DNA from: Micropterus salmoides
Taxonomy: Eukaryota; Chordata; Actinopteri; Centrarchiformes; Centrarchidae
Assembly (NCBI RefSeq): GCF_014851395.1
Contig: NW_024041262.1
Span: 17,761,379 to 17,825,378, forward strand
Length of the DNA stretch: 64,000 bases
Direction of reading: 5' to 3'
Positions 38,196-50,073 of this stretch are shown here, in pieces. The notes beneath the pieces were generated by a model, which saw only the letters and a list, made by a program, of their open reading frames with translations, was not told where the DNA came from and did no database searches. The first letter of the stretch is position 1. Every line of letters starts with the position of its first letter. The position numbers and the translations under genes were made by a program.

Positions 38196-41100
38196 GCTGT
38201 AACAGTATAAGCTGAGATTGTTAAGGGTACAGAGAGTGAACAAACACATTTTGATTCTAGTCCAAATCACATTTCTTTCTCCAGGAATACAGAGTTGAAT
38301 GTTCATCAAATGCATGGCTGCTTTGTAACAGCTAAAGACAGCTTTTTCTCAGGGTACTGGGGGTGGGGGATTTCAAATGATCAAATCTGTCTTAGAGTCT
38401 TACACAGGGGTCGCCCTCCAGAAAATGAGATGTGGCTCCCTTTTCCAGTCCTGTAAGCAAAATATGCGTCACATTTGAATCCACTTCTCGCTGCAGCAGT
38501 TTACCTTGTCGTCCTCTCCTCATTATCACAATAACCTTGTGATCTGGCCAATTTTTCAGCTGTAATGATGCATGATATTCTGAAAGTAATTTTAATCTAG
38601 ACCGGGGAGATCCAGCTGCCAGGTATCAAAGTACACTATGGCTGCCTTCAGCAGTGCATTCAAGCCACACAAAGTCCTCCACTAGCCAGCCTTTCTCACC
38701 TCCTCCCCCTACAGCCCTCAGACATTTTCCATACATAATTAGGTAGAGTCCACAGAGAACAGCAGAGATGTTTTTTTCTGAAGATGAGGATTTTTATGAA
38801 GCATAGCTTAATGCTGTATTATTGTTTTTATGAGAAGTGGGCCCTGTTAGATCCAGGCACTAAGAGGGCCTCGACAGATCTCTGTCATAAGATCACCCAG
38901 ATTTGGCATTTTGTCAATGAGTGTAGAGATTTATTCTTGCTCTGCTGCAATTTAAATCTCTCTTTGAGTAAAAGCAAATACGCTGAAAGGCTCAATGTTG
39001 TGATATCAGAGTCAGCTGAATGATAAGTCATGGCCAAAATAAGAAGAATGGTAACAATGATGCCCTGGGCTGCGTCCCAGATATGCTATGAATACATTCA
39101 AGGATAATTGTGCAGAGTGACTGGACTAGTGCTGTGTTTACAAAGGCGCATTAACGCCAAAGCCAAGTCAGCCCAGAAAGGAAGAATGTATAGAGCAGCA
39201 GAGGGGTCTGTCTGTATGAATACATTCTTTCCTCATTGTCCTCTCAGACAGGAGGATCATTACTGGCTGGACACATGCGCTGGCAGAACCTGCCTTCATT
39301 ATTATGCAGCAGTCAACACAGGTTTAACAAAGAGAAATTTGTCTAGCATTTGTTTATCTGGAAGAGCAGAGTCTGGCACAGCAATGCTGGCAGCAGTAAG
39401 CTAAGGTGGATAGACACTCAAGCATGTTGGCGGTGGCTCACAACCCTGCAGCCCCCACCCCCCGCACCATCCTCTCTTGACCAGATCACCCTCTTATGCT
39501 CCCCACAGGTGTATAGCTTTTTTTTTTACCTTGCACATCAAAGAGACAGCAGCAGAGTGAGAGACTGAAGTGCAGGGTGTACATAGTGTCATCTTCGATT
39601 GTATCCTGTAATCAAAAGAATACGTTGCATTATTCATTTCCAGTATATTTGGATTTTTACTCATAGGTGAAGCATTTGAATTTGGACAGAACGACATTCA
39701 GCCAGCCGAAGTTTGATTGCATTCCCATAAAAAGATAGAGTTAATCATTTCAGAGACAAGGAGACAATCCCTTTTATTGTTGATTCATGGCCTGAACAAT
39801 TGTGTTATTCACTTCTTGTAGATACAAGATCAATTCCCTGATCTTTTAGTGAAGGATGTCTACTGTGATCTACAAAATGAGGTAAAGTAAAATACCTGAC
39901 TTGAATTTTGACAGCTTCGAGTTATTTACAGTGTTTTTACTCTCTGCACAAGCTTTGTTGCAGGAAAGGGGTGGGGCATTTGGCTTGTCCTTGACCTTCC
40001 TGTGAACCAAATACATCAGGAGTCTGTTGCTGAGGAGATTAAAATCATGCAACAATGGGAAGTGGCAGGAGCAAAAAGAGCCAGGGTTTCTTAAACACAT
40101 GCAACACCAATCTAAAGCTCTCTGACAGTTTTGTCTGCACACAGTGGTGGTTTAATCTTACCATGCATTTGAGACGCAGAATATGCCTCTGTTCAGTTTC
40201 CTGTCAGGACAACAAAGAGGGTCAGTGTTGAGTTAGACTTTTTTGTCTTCTCTCTTGGAGAATTTATGGAGACTCAGGAGGAGATAAGAGATGAGTACTG
40301 CACTGTATATCTTTGAGGCATCATTACAATCAACTGTGATATCTTAGGAGTGCTGTGAGGGCTGCACCCTTGTCTTACTACAGACAGCAGGTGCAGATGG
40401 TTAAAGGCAGGTGCTCCGCGAAAAAAAAAGGAAAAGAAGAAGACGGGGGGAAAAAAGAACAAGCACCTGGTCCCTCTGTTATACCAGTCTGGGGCTGCTT
40501 TCACTATGATTAGCTTTGTTTCTCCAACAGAGCGCAGCGAGGAACAAGACCTACAACTTCATTAGGGTGGAGCACAGCACCCCTTCTTCTGCTTTTGTCC
40601 TACACTTGACTGCACTAAGTTAGAAGAGCACGAGTTGTCTGTGAAGATCAGCCTTTTATTAGGAGCTATGGCTCTGTCACTGGTGTGGTGCCTCTCCACA
40701 AGAAAAGAGCTGTAATCTGATGCATGTTAGATCTACCGAATCAAGATGAACAAGCACTGAAAAAGGACTCGCCTGAGTTCACAAAGACCTATGAAGAAAC
40801 TGAAAGAAAGACCACCAGAGCTGACCTGACAAGCAGGAATAAGCTCACTCCTACAAGCATTTGGCTGGGATTCAGTGCAGCATTCTGACCTCCTAACTTT
40901 GTTTGAGCTTGAATGTGCAGGTAGTGAGTCTGAGAGCTCTGCCCAGGCAAACAAGTGTAATCACCAACCCCTGCTTGCAGCGCTCCATTTTCTGGATACT
41001 GTGGTGTATCTTCAAGGAAGAGCAGAGGAAATGAGTGCTAATAGTGTGTTTGTATTGTCAGAGCTCGTAGGCCCACAGATTTGCTTTATTCATGGCCTCA

Positions 41101-43291
41101 CTTCATCTGCCAGCCAACCATTGAATAATTGAAGGAATTATCAGGCTAGTGGATCCAAAGCCCCTCAGAAATGTGTCATGCCCCTGAGCAAAGCCTGCAG
41201 GAAAAAAAAGAGAAAGAGGGGCCTCCTAATTCAGAGCTGTGTGTGTGTACAGCCGCACAACCCAGTAATGTTCCACCTACATAAAAAGACACACATACAA
41301 AGTTAAAACACAGAGGTTGATGATGCCACAAATGGCAAGCTTTGACTGGCAGAATATCAATAGCGCATAACAGCGGGAGCCCATGCATGTCAGATAAATT
41401 TATGATTCTCTCCAAATGCTGCTCTCCTATTTTCCTCTGCATCAGAATGGGTGTTTTTGGAGTAGATAGATTTCACCATGCAGTTTGGCTAGTGTCCCTC
41501 ATACAAAGAATGTGACTGACGCAACATTAATCTCCAAACAAAGCGACTGGCACAACTACTCCGCACAATTTCAGGGGTATGAGGTGGCAACGTCAGTCTC
41601 GATTTCTCACTGCTCCTTCACGAGCTGTTCCACTTTCTCCAAATTCTCATTTAGATCAAACAAAACACTCCAGAAAGGAGGTGAAACGGTACCGTTTAAA
41701 TCCGTGACACACATGCACACAGGGGACCTCCTTCTCATTTTCTAAACAGAGAGTCATGGCAGAACTTTTAAATTTGTCATAATAAGGTGTGACCTACATG
41801 GGAGGGAGCCAAAGCCCAAACTCCAGCTCCCAGCAAGAATCCTGCCTATTGAGTATTCCAAAATGTAATGCATGAACATTAAGGAGGAGAGAGCTTCGCC
41901 TCTAAAGACATAATTCTCTCATGGTTGACACACAGCACTTCCTGGAGCATAGGTTAGAATACATGCCACATCCTTCAAGGTGAAAAGCATGCAATATTTA
42001 TTTTACTGATGCATTTGGTACATTAAAAAAATACGTTGCCAACACCAGCCAGAGGTTGTAACATAATATAATCTCTCTGACACTGACATATGAAAAACAT
42101 TCCTTAGCTGACATTCATGAATAATGGCAGCTGTTTGGAGAAGAACAACTCTGAGGTCTATTTTCAAATAGGTCTCAGCTGCGGTGCTGCAAAACAACTC
42201 TCCTGCTGTTTGCATTGAGAGGGGAGATGTCTGGAAATGCATCTTTCATGAACACAGGATACTGTAACATGTATGTTTAAGAAAAACACATAACTAAAGG
42301 AAGGAAGGAAGGAAAAGATTTTTAGATTATGATGTGACTACACACACAGACAAATACATAAATTGATACTTCGCATTGCAATGCGATTTCATCATGTGTC
42401 ACAGGATTGAAACGTGTTACATGATATTTTTATTGCAGAGCAAACATATCAAAATTTTGAAAGGCTGCCCCAGAATAGAATCTGGTTGTCACAGTGGCAG
42501 TCACTCACTGTGTCCAGTGCGAGTGTGAAAGTGTAGCCTATTCTCTGTGTGGGCTGGGGGCCTTGTTAAGGGTGGCAAGCATTGGAAGAGCTCCTGCAGG
42601 CAGCTCAGAGAGAGCTGAAGCCCTCACAAGGCCAAGTGAGGACAACGTATCAGCCTTTCCACATGATTGTAATGCTTACAGTTGTTGTTTTTTTGCAGTT
42701 TTTCATTTTTTGTTGGTTGTGATATTATCACTTCTGAGATCTGGGATTATGATGCTACAATGAAATCAGTCGAGGCAAGAAACGCAAGAAGAAAGCAATA
42801 TTGCCATGTTCCCTGATCTCAGCAACAGGACACTGTTATTATTACAATACTATAAAAATAAAATCGTTGTAATAAATGTGAATTATCCTTTAAGTTTAGT
42901 CTGGGGGACTGCTAGTAAAGCTTTGTTGCAGGAGCTAAGGTTGAGCGTGGAAAAAGCTCACAAATGTCTGATAGAGGGAAAGCATGGGTTGCTTTAAAAG
43001 TTAAAAAATATGTTGTGAAAGCCACTGAAAAGAAGCTCAATTGTGTGATTTCTCCAAATCTGACACAGTTTTAAAATACTGTAAATATGTTGACTCAAAA
43101 AAAGTCAAAAAGCATGATTGCACTACATATCCATTCATATCCAATCTTCATTTTTGTTCATGTGCTAAAGAGTCAAATCTTGATTCTTGAGGATATTCTT
43201 TTAACAAACTTGTTCCTAAAGTCCAGAAGATGTACAATATAAAAATAAATAAAAAAATGTCTTCCAGCCCAAATTTAGGCTGAAAGTGAAA

Positions 43292-43292
<1 letters not shown>
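38196..43292. other. Gene desert, part 6: no gene seen
   Basis: No protein-like exon; a short (GGAA)n lies at about 42,299-42,314. Nothing else recognised. Confidence 0.5.

Positions 43293-43345
<53 letters not shown>
43293..43345. repeat. (CA)26 microsatellite
   Basis: Uninterrupted CA repeat of 53 bases. Confidence 0.97.
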
Positions 43346-43351
<6 letters not shown>

Positions 43352-43443
43352 AGAGACTGGCATGCAACACAAAGTGTGACACCCTTCCCCCCAGTTAAGT
43401 AAGAGACTGTTCATACCCAATCATCACTCCCCGCTGACTTAAA

Positions 43444-43690
43444 CCCCATCTGTTCCTCTGGTAGAAAAGGGAAGAGAGAGGGAGTTTGGAGGAGAAAGAG
43501 TCGTGGGGGTGCTGAGGTGAGGAGAAGATTATGGTGGGATCTGGGGCCAGCCATATAGGAGAGAGATGATGAGGGAGGAGGATGAGGTGGAGGGGGACAG
43601 GCATAAGAAGAGGGACAGCCGATGATGGTGGTGGTGTTGGTGGGTGAGAGGAGAAACAGAGACAAGGGAGGGATGATGAGGAAAGACAAA
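43444..43690. repeat. Purine-rich (G/A) low-complexity tract
   Basis: About 250 bases strongly dominated by G and A on the plus strand (GGAGG, GAGAGA, GATGATGAGG units). The long minus-strand proline/serine frames here are a by-product of this composition. Confidence 0.8.
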
Positions 43691-43982
43691 CTCTGATGCT
43701 TAGCCACTTGACGAATTCCTTTTTTGGTGCTCGTGAATGTACAAGCGGTCTCATAAGCAGATGTGTTTCTGTGTCTCAGAAGAGAATAAAAGGGCTCATC
43801 AGATGTGGGCAATTTTGTTGACAGGTGGTAACAGCACCATGCCATATTTTGTGTGAGTGTAAAAAGCTGGGACAAAAACAGAGACACTTGAAAGTAAATA
43901 AAATAACTCTACTGGTGCTGTACAAATTAATCAAAAGGCTCATGATGACAACAGTAGACCTACTCCTTGACTTCCCGCAGAC

Positions 43983-44312
43983 TAAAAGGACTGGTTCACC
44001 CAAATTACAAAACATGTTTTTGCCTGTTTATCTGGCCTGCAAATTGTTTGCCCATGTTTTGAGATATCTGAGATTTCTGTTGGCACCTGAATACAATGGA
44101 AGTGAAAAGAATTTCATTTGCCGTCTTAACAACAATGTGTCTGTCAAGAAACAATGTCCTGTTAACTGGATAATCCGCACCGTCACTCTGTCAGCAGTTT
44201 TCAGCGCAACTACTTTCTGGCAAAGAACCAGTCCCTTTAGAAACCGCCTGCATGGCTAGATACCACTAGAAGAAAATCTGTCTTTCGTAATTTAGATGAA
44301 CTGACCCTTTTA
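43983..44312. mobile_element. MITE with terminal inverted repeats
   Basis: The left end starts TAAAAGGACTGGTTCACC and the right end, inverted, starts TAAAAGGGTCAGTTCATC. Over the first 26 bases they agree at 20. Length is 330 bp. The TAGATACCACTAG core is shared with 33.5 kb. No coding capacity. The target duplication is unclear, perhaps TA, counted within the ends. Confidence 0.7.
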
Positions 44313-46229
44313 CTTAATGAAAGTTAAGCAAACAAAACAGGTATGAAACTTGAAGATACCTGAAGTGTTAGATGTTTTTATCTGATGCTCAAGCCCATTT
44401 TCATTTTCCCTCCTCTTTGACAAAGCCTGCCACGGCACGTACGTTTCCTGTCACTTTCCCAGGCTCAAAATGGAGGTGGCAGCCGGGCAGTCATTTCTGT
44501 GTGGCCATGCGTGGGACAGCCTCGTCCCTCCCCCCTTGACCTGCAGCTGCCACTCAGACTGACATAACCAGAAAGCCCCTTGTTTTGTCTCTAAAACTCC
44601 TCCTTAGCCAAAGGTCAAGGTTCAGTTTGGTGGGAGAAATTCCTCCACCACATATGGAGGCAAATTAGTGGGCCCACCGCATTTATTGGATGACTTGCTT
44701 GTGGTATGACAAACATATCTCTTCCACACCCATTCTATTTGTTTATCAGGTATTTAGTCAATACCTAAATGCTGCATTATGCATGAGGCTTCACAGTTCT
44801 TAATTACACTTGCATGATTTGGATTTCTCATTCAAATTAGTCTGTGTGATACACGGACTATTCTCAAGAGAAGACATGTAATTACTGTACTATTTCCATT
44901 TGGCATGGTGACTCCTGCTTACATGTGTAACCAAGCAGGGATATAAAGTCAAAGATATTTGTTTTGTCGTCTAAAAAACTGTCGTCACAGAAAAAGAGTT
45001 TCTTCTTCTTCACGGTATAATGACGGCTTGAGAGCTTGGGTTTGTGAATTCCAAATCCTATTTACCTCTCCTCAACATTAAAGATCCTTAGTGAGGAGCA
45101 CTTTGCTCAAAACTATTTGATGATAAAAGCTTTTGAAATATTGATTTGAATGTGAAATTGAGAGGCAGTCGTGAAGGCATCAGTCAGTGTTTTTCTCTTT
45201 TAATCCAAACTTCTTTATCTAAGGGCAAGAAGAGAGGCAGAAAGGGATCAAGGAAGAGAAGGAGACACATGTGGGGGAACATCTGTGCGTGTGTGTGTAG
45301 TGGTTCTTAAGAGAGTGCACATGTATATTCATTTGTGCAATTGTGGGTGTATGCTTGTGAGTGAGGTGAGAGACTGCTTTATTTTTGAACTACTATAAAC
45401 AAACTAGAGCCTTGTTAACGATGCCACTCAGAGTTAATGCTCAGAACAACTTTCAACTCAAAATCCCCTTTTCAGGAAAGTCTGAATTCCACGCTTATTA
45501 CCGCAGAATGCTGATCCGCACTCCTCAGTGTGGCGGTGGAATCTTTGGCAGCAGCTAAAATTCCCTTTTAAACATAGTGAAACACAATAAAGACTGTGTC
45601 TATACCCAGGTAAATGTATTTCCATAACCTGTCATTTTAGAAAAAGAAAACCCATGCACACACATGTCAGCACTTCCACATTAGGCTTCTGACAACAGGG
45701 GACACATACAGTATAATATGTAGAAAGAATTCTCCCCTTTCTTATTCCGCTCTCAAAATGCAACTGACATATTCACGATCACACAGAGATGTAACAAGGA
45801 CGACCATTGCAAAGATATCTACCAATAAAACCACAAACATATCCCCCTAAATATGTACATGTTAACAAACAAACTCAATACACTTCTACTGCATTCATAA
45901 GCATTGATCGAAAATCACACACTTCTCATACTACAATGTAGAAAAAAGAACATGGGTACAGATAGAATTTTGTTCCTAGTTGCCTTTCAGACCAATAGCT
46001 TAATCAAAATGTCAAATATATGTATGGAGTAAATGCTAAAGATGCATATAAACATGTGAAAAAGCAATACATGGAAAAATGAATACCAATGTGACTGACA
46101 ATTTGTGGGCCCAGACAGCAGTCCTGGGGACTAGGTTAACTCCTAATATGTGTTGAGGTTGCCCTCTACTGGACTCTTTTTCTGTAGCATGAAAGGTGCT
46201 TGAAGGCATAATATTATATTTCTACATTT

Positions 46230-46482
46230 ACATTTTAATACAGCAGTTACACCAGGCCTCACAGGTGGTATATATGCTAATAAATGGTGTGTCAAAGGTG
46301 CAGTGTAGTTTGATGTATATTATTTTGATGTATTTTTTCTATATCTTGTATAGTTTTTTGATTTCTTTTTCTTTGTCTTTATTTCTATTTCTATATTTAT
46401 GTTTATGTAAGCACCAATATACCAAGGCAAATTCCTCTTATGTGAAAATGTACCTGCCATTAAAACTGATTCTGATTCTGAT
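46230..46482 (+). repeat. LINE 3' tail ending in (GATTCT)n
   Basis: AATATACCAAGGCAAATTCC, TATGTGAAAATGTACCTGCC and ATTAAAACTGATTCTGATTC form a tail seen in many fish LINE copies. The T-rich stretch before it (46,325-46,400) fits the same element. Confidence 0.65.
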
Positions 46483-48989
46483 GAAGATACGGGGCTCGTG
46501 TGTAGTGAATATGTAAGTAAGCATGAATGACAACTTTAAGATAAAGATCTTTAGGATATTGTCTTCTTGTTTATTTGTGGGGGATGATGTTTTAATACTA
46601 CACCCTGCACAATATTGTTTGCTTGTTAGTTATTAACTGTATATAATCTATTGAATATTAGGGGGCCCTCTACCAATGTATGCATAAAGCTCAGTTTACT
46701 CATCATATAGAGTACTACTCAGCCAGTGAAAACTGTGGCTTGGCTCTGGAGGAGCTTTCTAAAGTCTGAGAAAATAACCTGAGTGATGTCACAAGGGTTA
46801 TCTAGGCTTGGAGACTGCACATTTATAAAGCCTCTATATAAGCCTATCTATAAAAAGATACTTTCAAGTTGCATTATGGGAAGTATCGAATCCAGTGTTT
46901 TTGGACCTTGACTCATATTGAAGACTGAAAGTTAGGCCTCAGTCTCTGCTGTTTCAATTTTGACTATTCTTTATAAATGTATCTGCTGAAATCTGCTCTG
47001 ACCTCAAAGTTTACAGAAATGCAATATTAAATCACTGGGGTATCATTTAAATTGATACACTGATGGTCAAATACCTGCACATTAGGAAAATATGGTGGCA
47101 ACATCTTACCAGAAAAGGTTGTATGGTTAGATTACATGGCATTTTGTCCATTCTCTTATTGGTTTTGAGTCAGACATGATCAATTCATGACATGGCTCAA
47201 GGTCAAAAGGGTCAAGTTGAGATTTATCTGACTGTTGCTGCGTAATGCAACTTTATTAGACCCCTTTGATGACATGACACCAGAAAAATAAATTGATTTA
47301 AATTTCAGTTGGTGGGTCATGATGAGTGAGGGGTGAGGAAATATCAAAGTACACCAGAGCGGGCTGTGGAAATTATATACAGGAAGCTGTTCTGTCCTCA
47401 TGAGTCCCCTCCATAGATACTGATCAATATTCTTGAAGTAATGGAATTGTTTATTCCTTTTCCTGATGAGGTTACCACTTCACTTGCTTTGTTTCTACAA
47501 GGGCAGACTGTGGACCTGACATGAAAGATTTTCACAGTATTGTGTAAATATTATGACACGTGCAATGAATAAAGCCTCAGCATTAAATTTGAACTGTTCA
47601 AAAAACATGCCATCATTTCTATCACAGGGGAAATGCAGGAATTGTTTGCTCTTCAAATGCTCTCTTTCTATGAACATATTGAAAGAGATATTATCCTTGA
47701 ACACTCTATTAATTCAACCTTAGAGATCTGTGACAATAAGGATATCGTTGAAAGGCTGAACATCGCGGACGAGAATCTTGAAGATACATGCTACTGTATC
47801 TACAGCAGTTTGTTGAGGCATTCACATAAAGACACATTACTGTATGACACTCCGTTGAAATGCTACTAGAAATTATTTATCCCTATGTTTTCCACACTGC
47901 TGCAAGACAGAAATGAGGCAACAGCACTGCAAGTTATTTTCACATCTTGGCAGAGTTTGGGCGATTTTTGTTATGAATGTGCTGCAGGAGTTTGGTCCTA
48001 TTCTCCTGTTTGCCTCCCATGCAGATTCTTGTGCCATGACACAGGTTTTTGTATCTCTCCGGGGCTGCTGTGGCTCAGGCTCCATCAGCATGACTGATCT
48101 CATTTATCCTAGTCGCATCCAAAGAGGCCTGCGGTGTAGGGATGGGAGCTTCAATAGCAGCAGTGTTGCAAAAGTGCAAAAGTACAGATCATTGAGCTGT
48201 GCAGTATGGCAGCCGGGGACTCGCATGTGTGACTAACAGTTTGTATTAAGGATTTCTCTGTATGGGAAACTCCAGGGTGCAGGAGATGTATAATACTTCA
48301 TAATGAAATAAACAAACAGATCACAAGCCTCCATTGCATCTTCTGTACTTGAATCAATATTAGTCTATCCATTGTTCCTGCTGAGATGTCAACCACACAT
48401 TTAAATAAATTGTCTCTAAATTTTTGAAGTGGACTTGAACCAAGTAGCCAGAAATGATGCCCACTGCTATTTATTCATTGAAATCCTAGATATACCATGA
48501 AATGACAAGAAATTAAAGAATATTATCTGAAGAGGACAAGCACATCTTCAGCGGAGAGAGATGAAGATTTATTTGTATGCTGTTGATGCCTTTACAGAGA
48601 GAAGCTCATTCTGTAAACGCATGAGCAGACACACCATCTCATGATATCTGTCTCTGTAGCCCCACTTGCCATGACATTTTGTTCCTTTGCTTGTAATTGA
48701 TTTCTTCTTTAATTTATTAATATAGCCTGGAGCACAATGCTAGTTATCTGGGGCCCACCAGGAGCTTAATCTTTAATAAGAGTGTTCAAGTAACATATTG
48801 ATTACAGAATCGATGTCTGTGTATTTGCCCTGTGCTCAAATGATCACCATGAAATGGAACAGCATTAAGTAATAAGGCGAGTCCCTTTTTCAATTATTTT
48901 GCTTCAATCTCTCTCTGCTATTTGTTGAATGATAGTGTCTAAATCTTTAACCATAACTTTCATAACAAGAAGCATTTCAAAGAAACGGA

Positions 48990-49075
48990 TCATTTCATTT
49001 CATTTCAAGTAGCTTTATTGGCATGAATGTTTAGGTAAACAATGTTGCCAAAGCAAAAATTCAAATTCAATTCCA
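48990..49075 (-). repeat. LINE 3' tail fragment, antisense
   Basis: ATTTCATTTCAAGTAGCTTT, ATTGGCATGAATG and AACAATGTTGCCAAAGCAAA resemble the inverted end of a fish RTE-type LINE, with a (TTTCA)n simple tail at its left edge. Confidence 0.5.
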
Positions 49076-49863
49076 ATCACTACATACTACCACCTCCAAG
49101 TCTTACTCAATATAACTTATATTGTTTTATTCCAGATCAAGGTCAAAAGCTTTAAAGGTCAGTATCATAGATTCCAGATCACATCATATTCTTTTCTACC
49201 TGCAGGATTCCAGTGTTTGCAGCTGATTTACAGAGAAGTGATAGTTTCATATATTCACTGGACGTGTGCTATCAGACAGTCAACAAGAGGCCTTGGGATC
49301 AGGTGTGCCATCATCATCACAGAGCAAGTGGATCTGGTTATAATTTTGTATTCCTCCTAGCTACATGTTGCACAAAACAATCTGAATGAATCCCTATTGT
49401 TATTCTATTGTGTGCAATATTTCTGATTATATAACCTTTACATTATTATATAACAGTAGTCTTAATAAATTTCCATTTTTACATGAATAATAGTACAAAG
49501 ACAGAGTAGATACTTTTACGGGTGTTTCTTCAAATGATGTGGATTTGACATGAGAAGTCACTCCACTGTTTTTGCATAATTTTCAGAATAAATGTGCCAT
49601 TTGAAAGCAATTTCTCCACAGTGCACTTAAGCTTATGAAGAGCAGCTCCGAAAAAAGCTCAGCAAAACAAAACAAGGTGTCTGTATAAAGAATGAGTAAA
49701 CATTCTATATATATTCTCACTAATGCTCTAAATATCTTAATCATAACAGGTCCTGGATTTTTTTCATGCCAATATGCATTTGGCATGTTTAAGTGAGAGA
49801 CAGACAGAGCAGCTGATATATTAATAACACACCTCGTTGAAAATATTCTGTTGTTTTCTGTCT

Positions 49864-49906
<43 letters not shown>
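49864..49906. repeat. (AT)n microsatellite
   Basis: About 20 AT units, roughly 170 bases beyond the mmp21 stop codon. Confidence 0.95.
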
Positions 49907-49913
<7 letters not shown>

Positions 49914-50073
49914 CTTATATTATAGGTAAAGAAAGAAGTCGATAATGGGTGTCTACACACATATGATTATGATGATATGATATTCATGAAACATGAATAG
50001 ACAAAATCAATTGAATCAGTAGACCACATCAGTACACATCAGCAGGGTTTAATGAATCTCTGCTCCAGCAACC

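Larger units (their letters stand above)
44313..49863. other. Gene desert, part 7: LINE tails only
   Basis: No gene recognised. The 78-codon plus frame at 47633-47869 looks protein-like but I know no relative and see no exon signals that would make it a gene. Confidence 0.45.

Noticed and set aside
43395..43887. Overlapping Pro/Ser/Leu-rich minus-strand frames
   Set aside because: Explained by the purine-rich tract on the plus strand.
47633..47869. 78-codon plus-strand frame that looks protein-like
   Set aside because: No relative recognised, no upstream promoter or splice acceptor of quality, and frames of this size are expected by chance in 64 kb.
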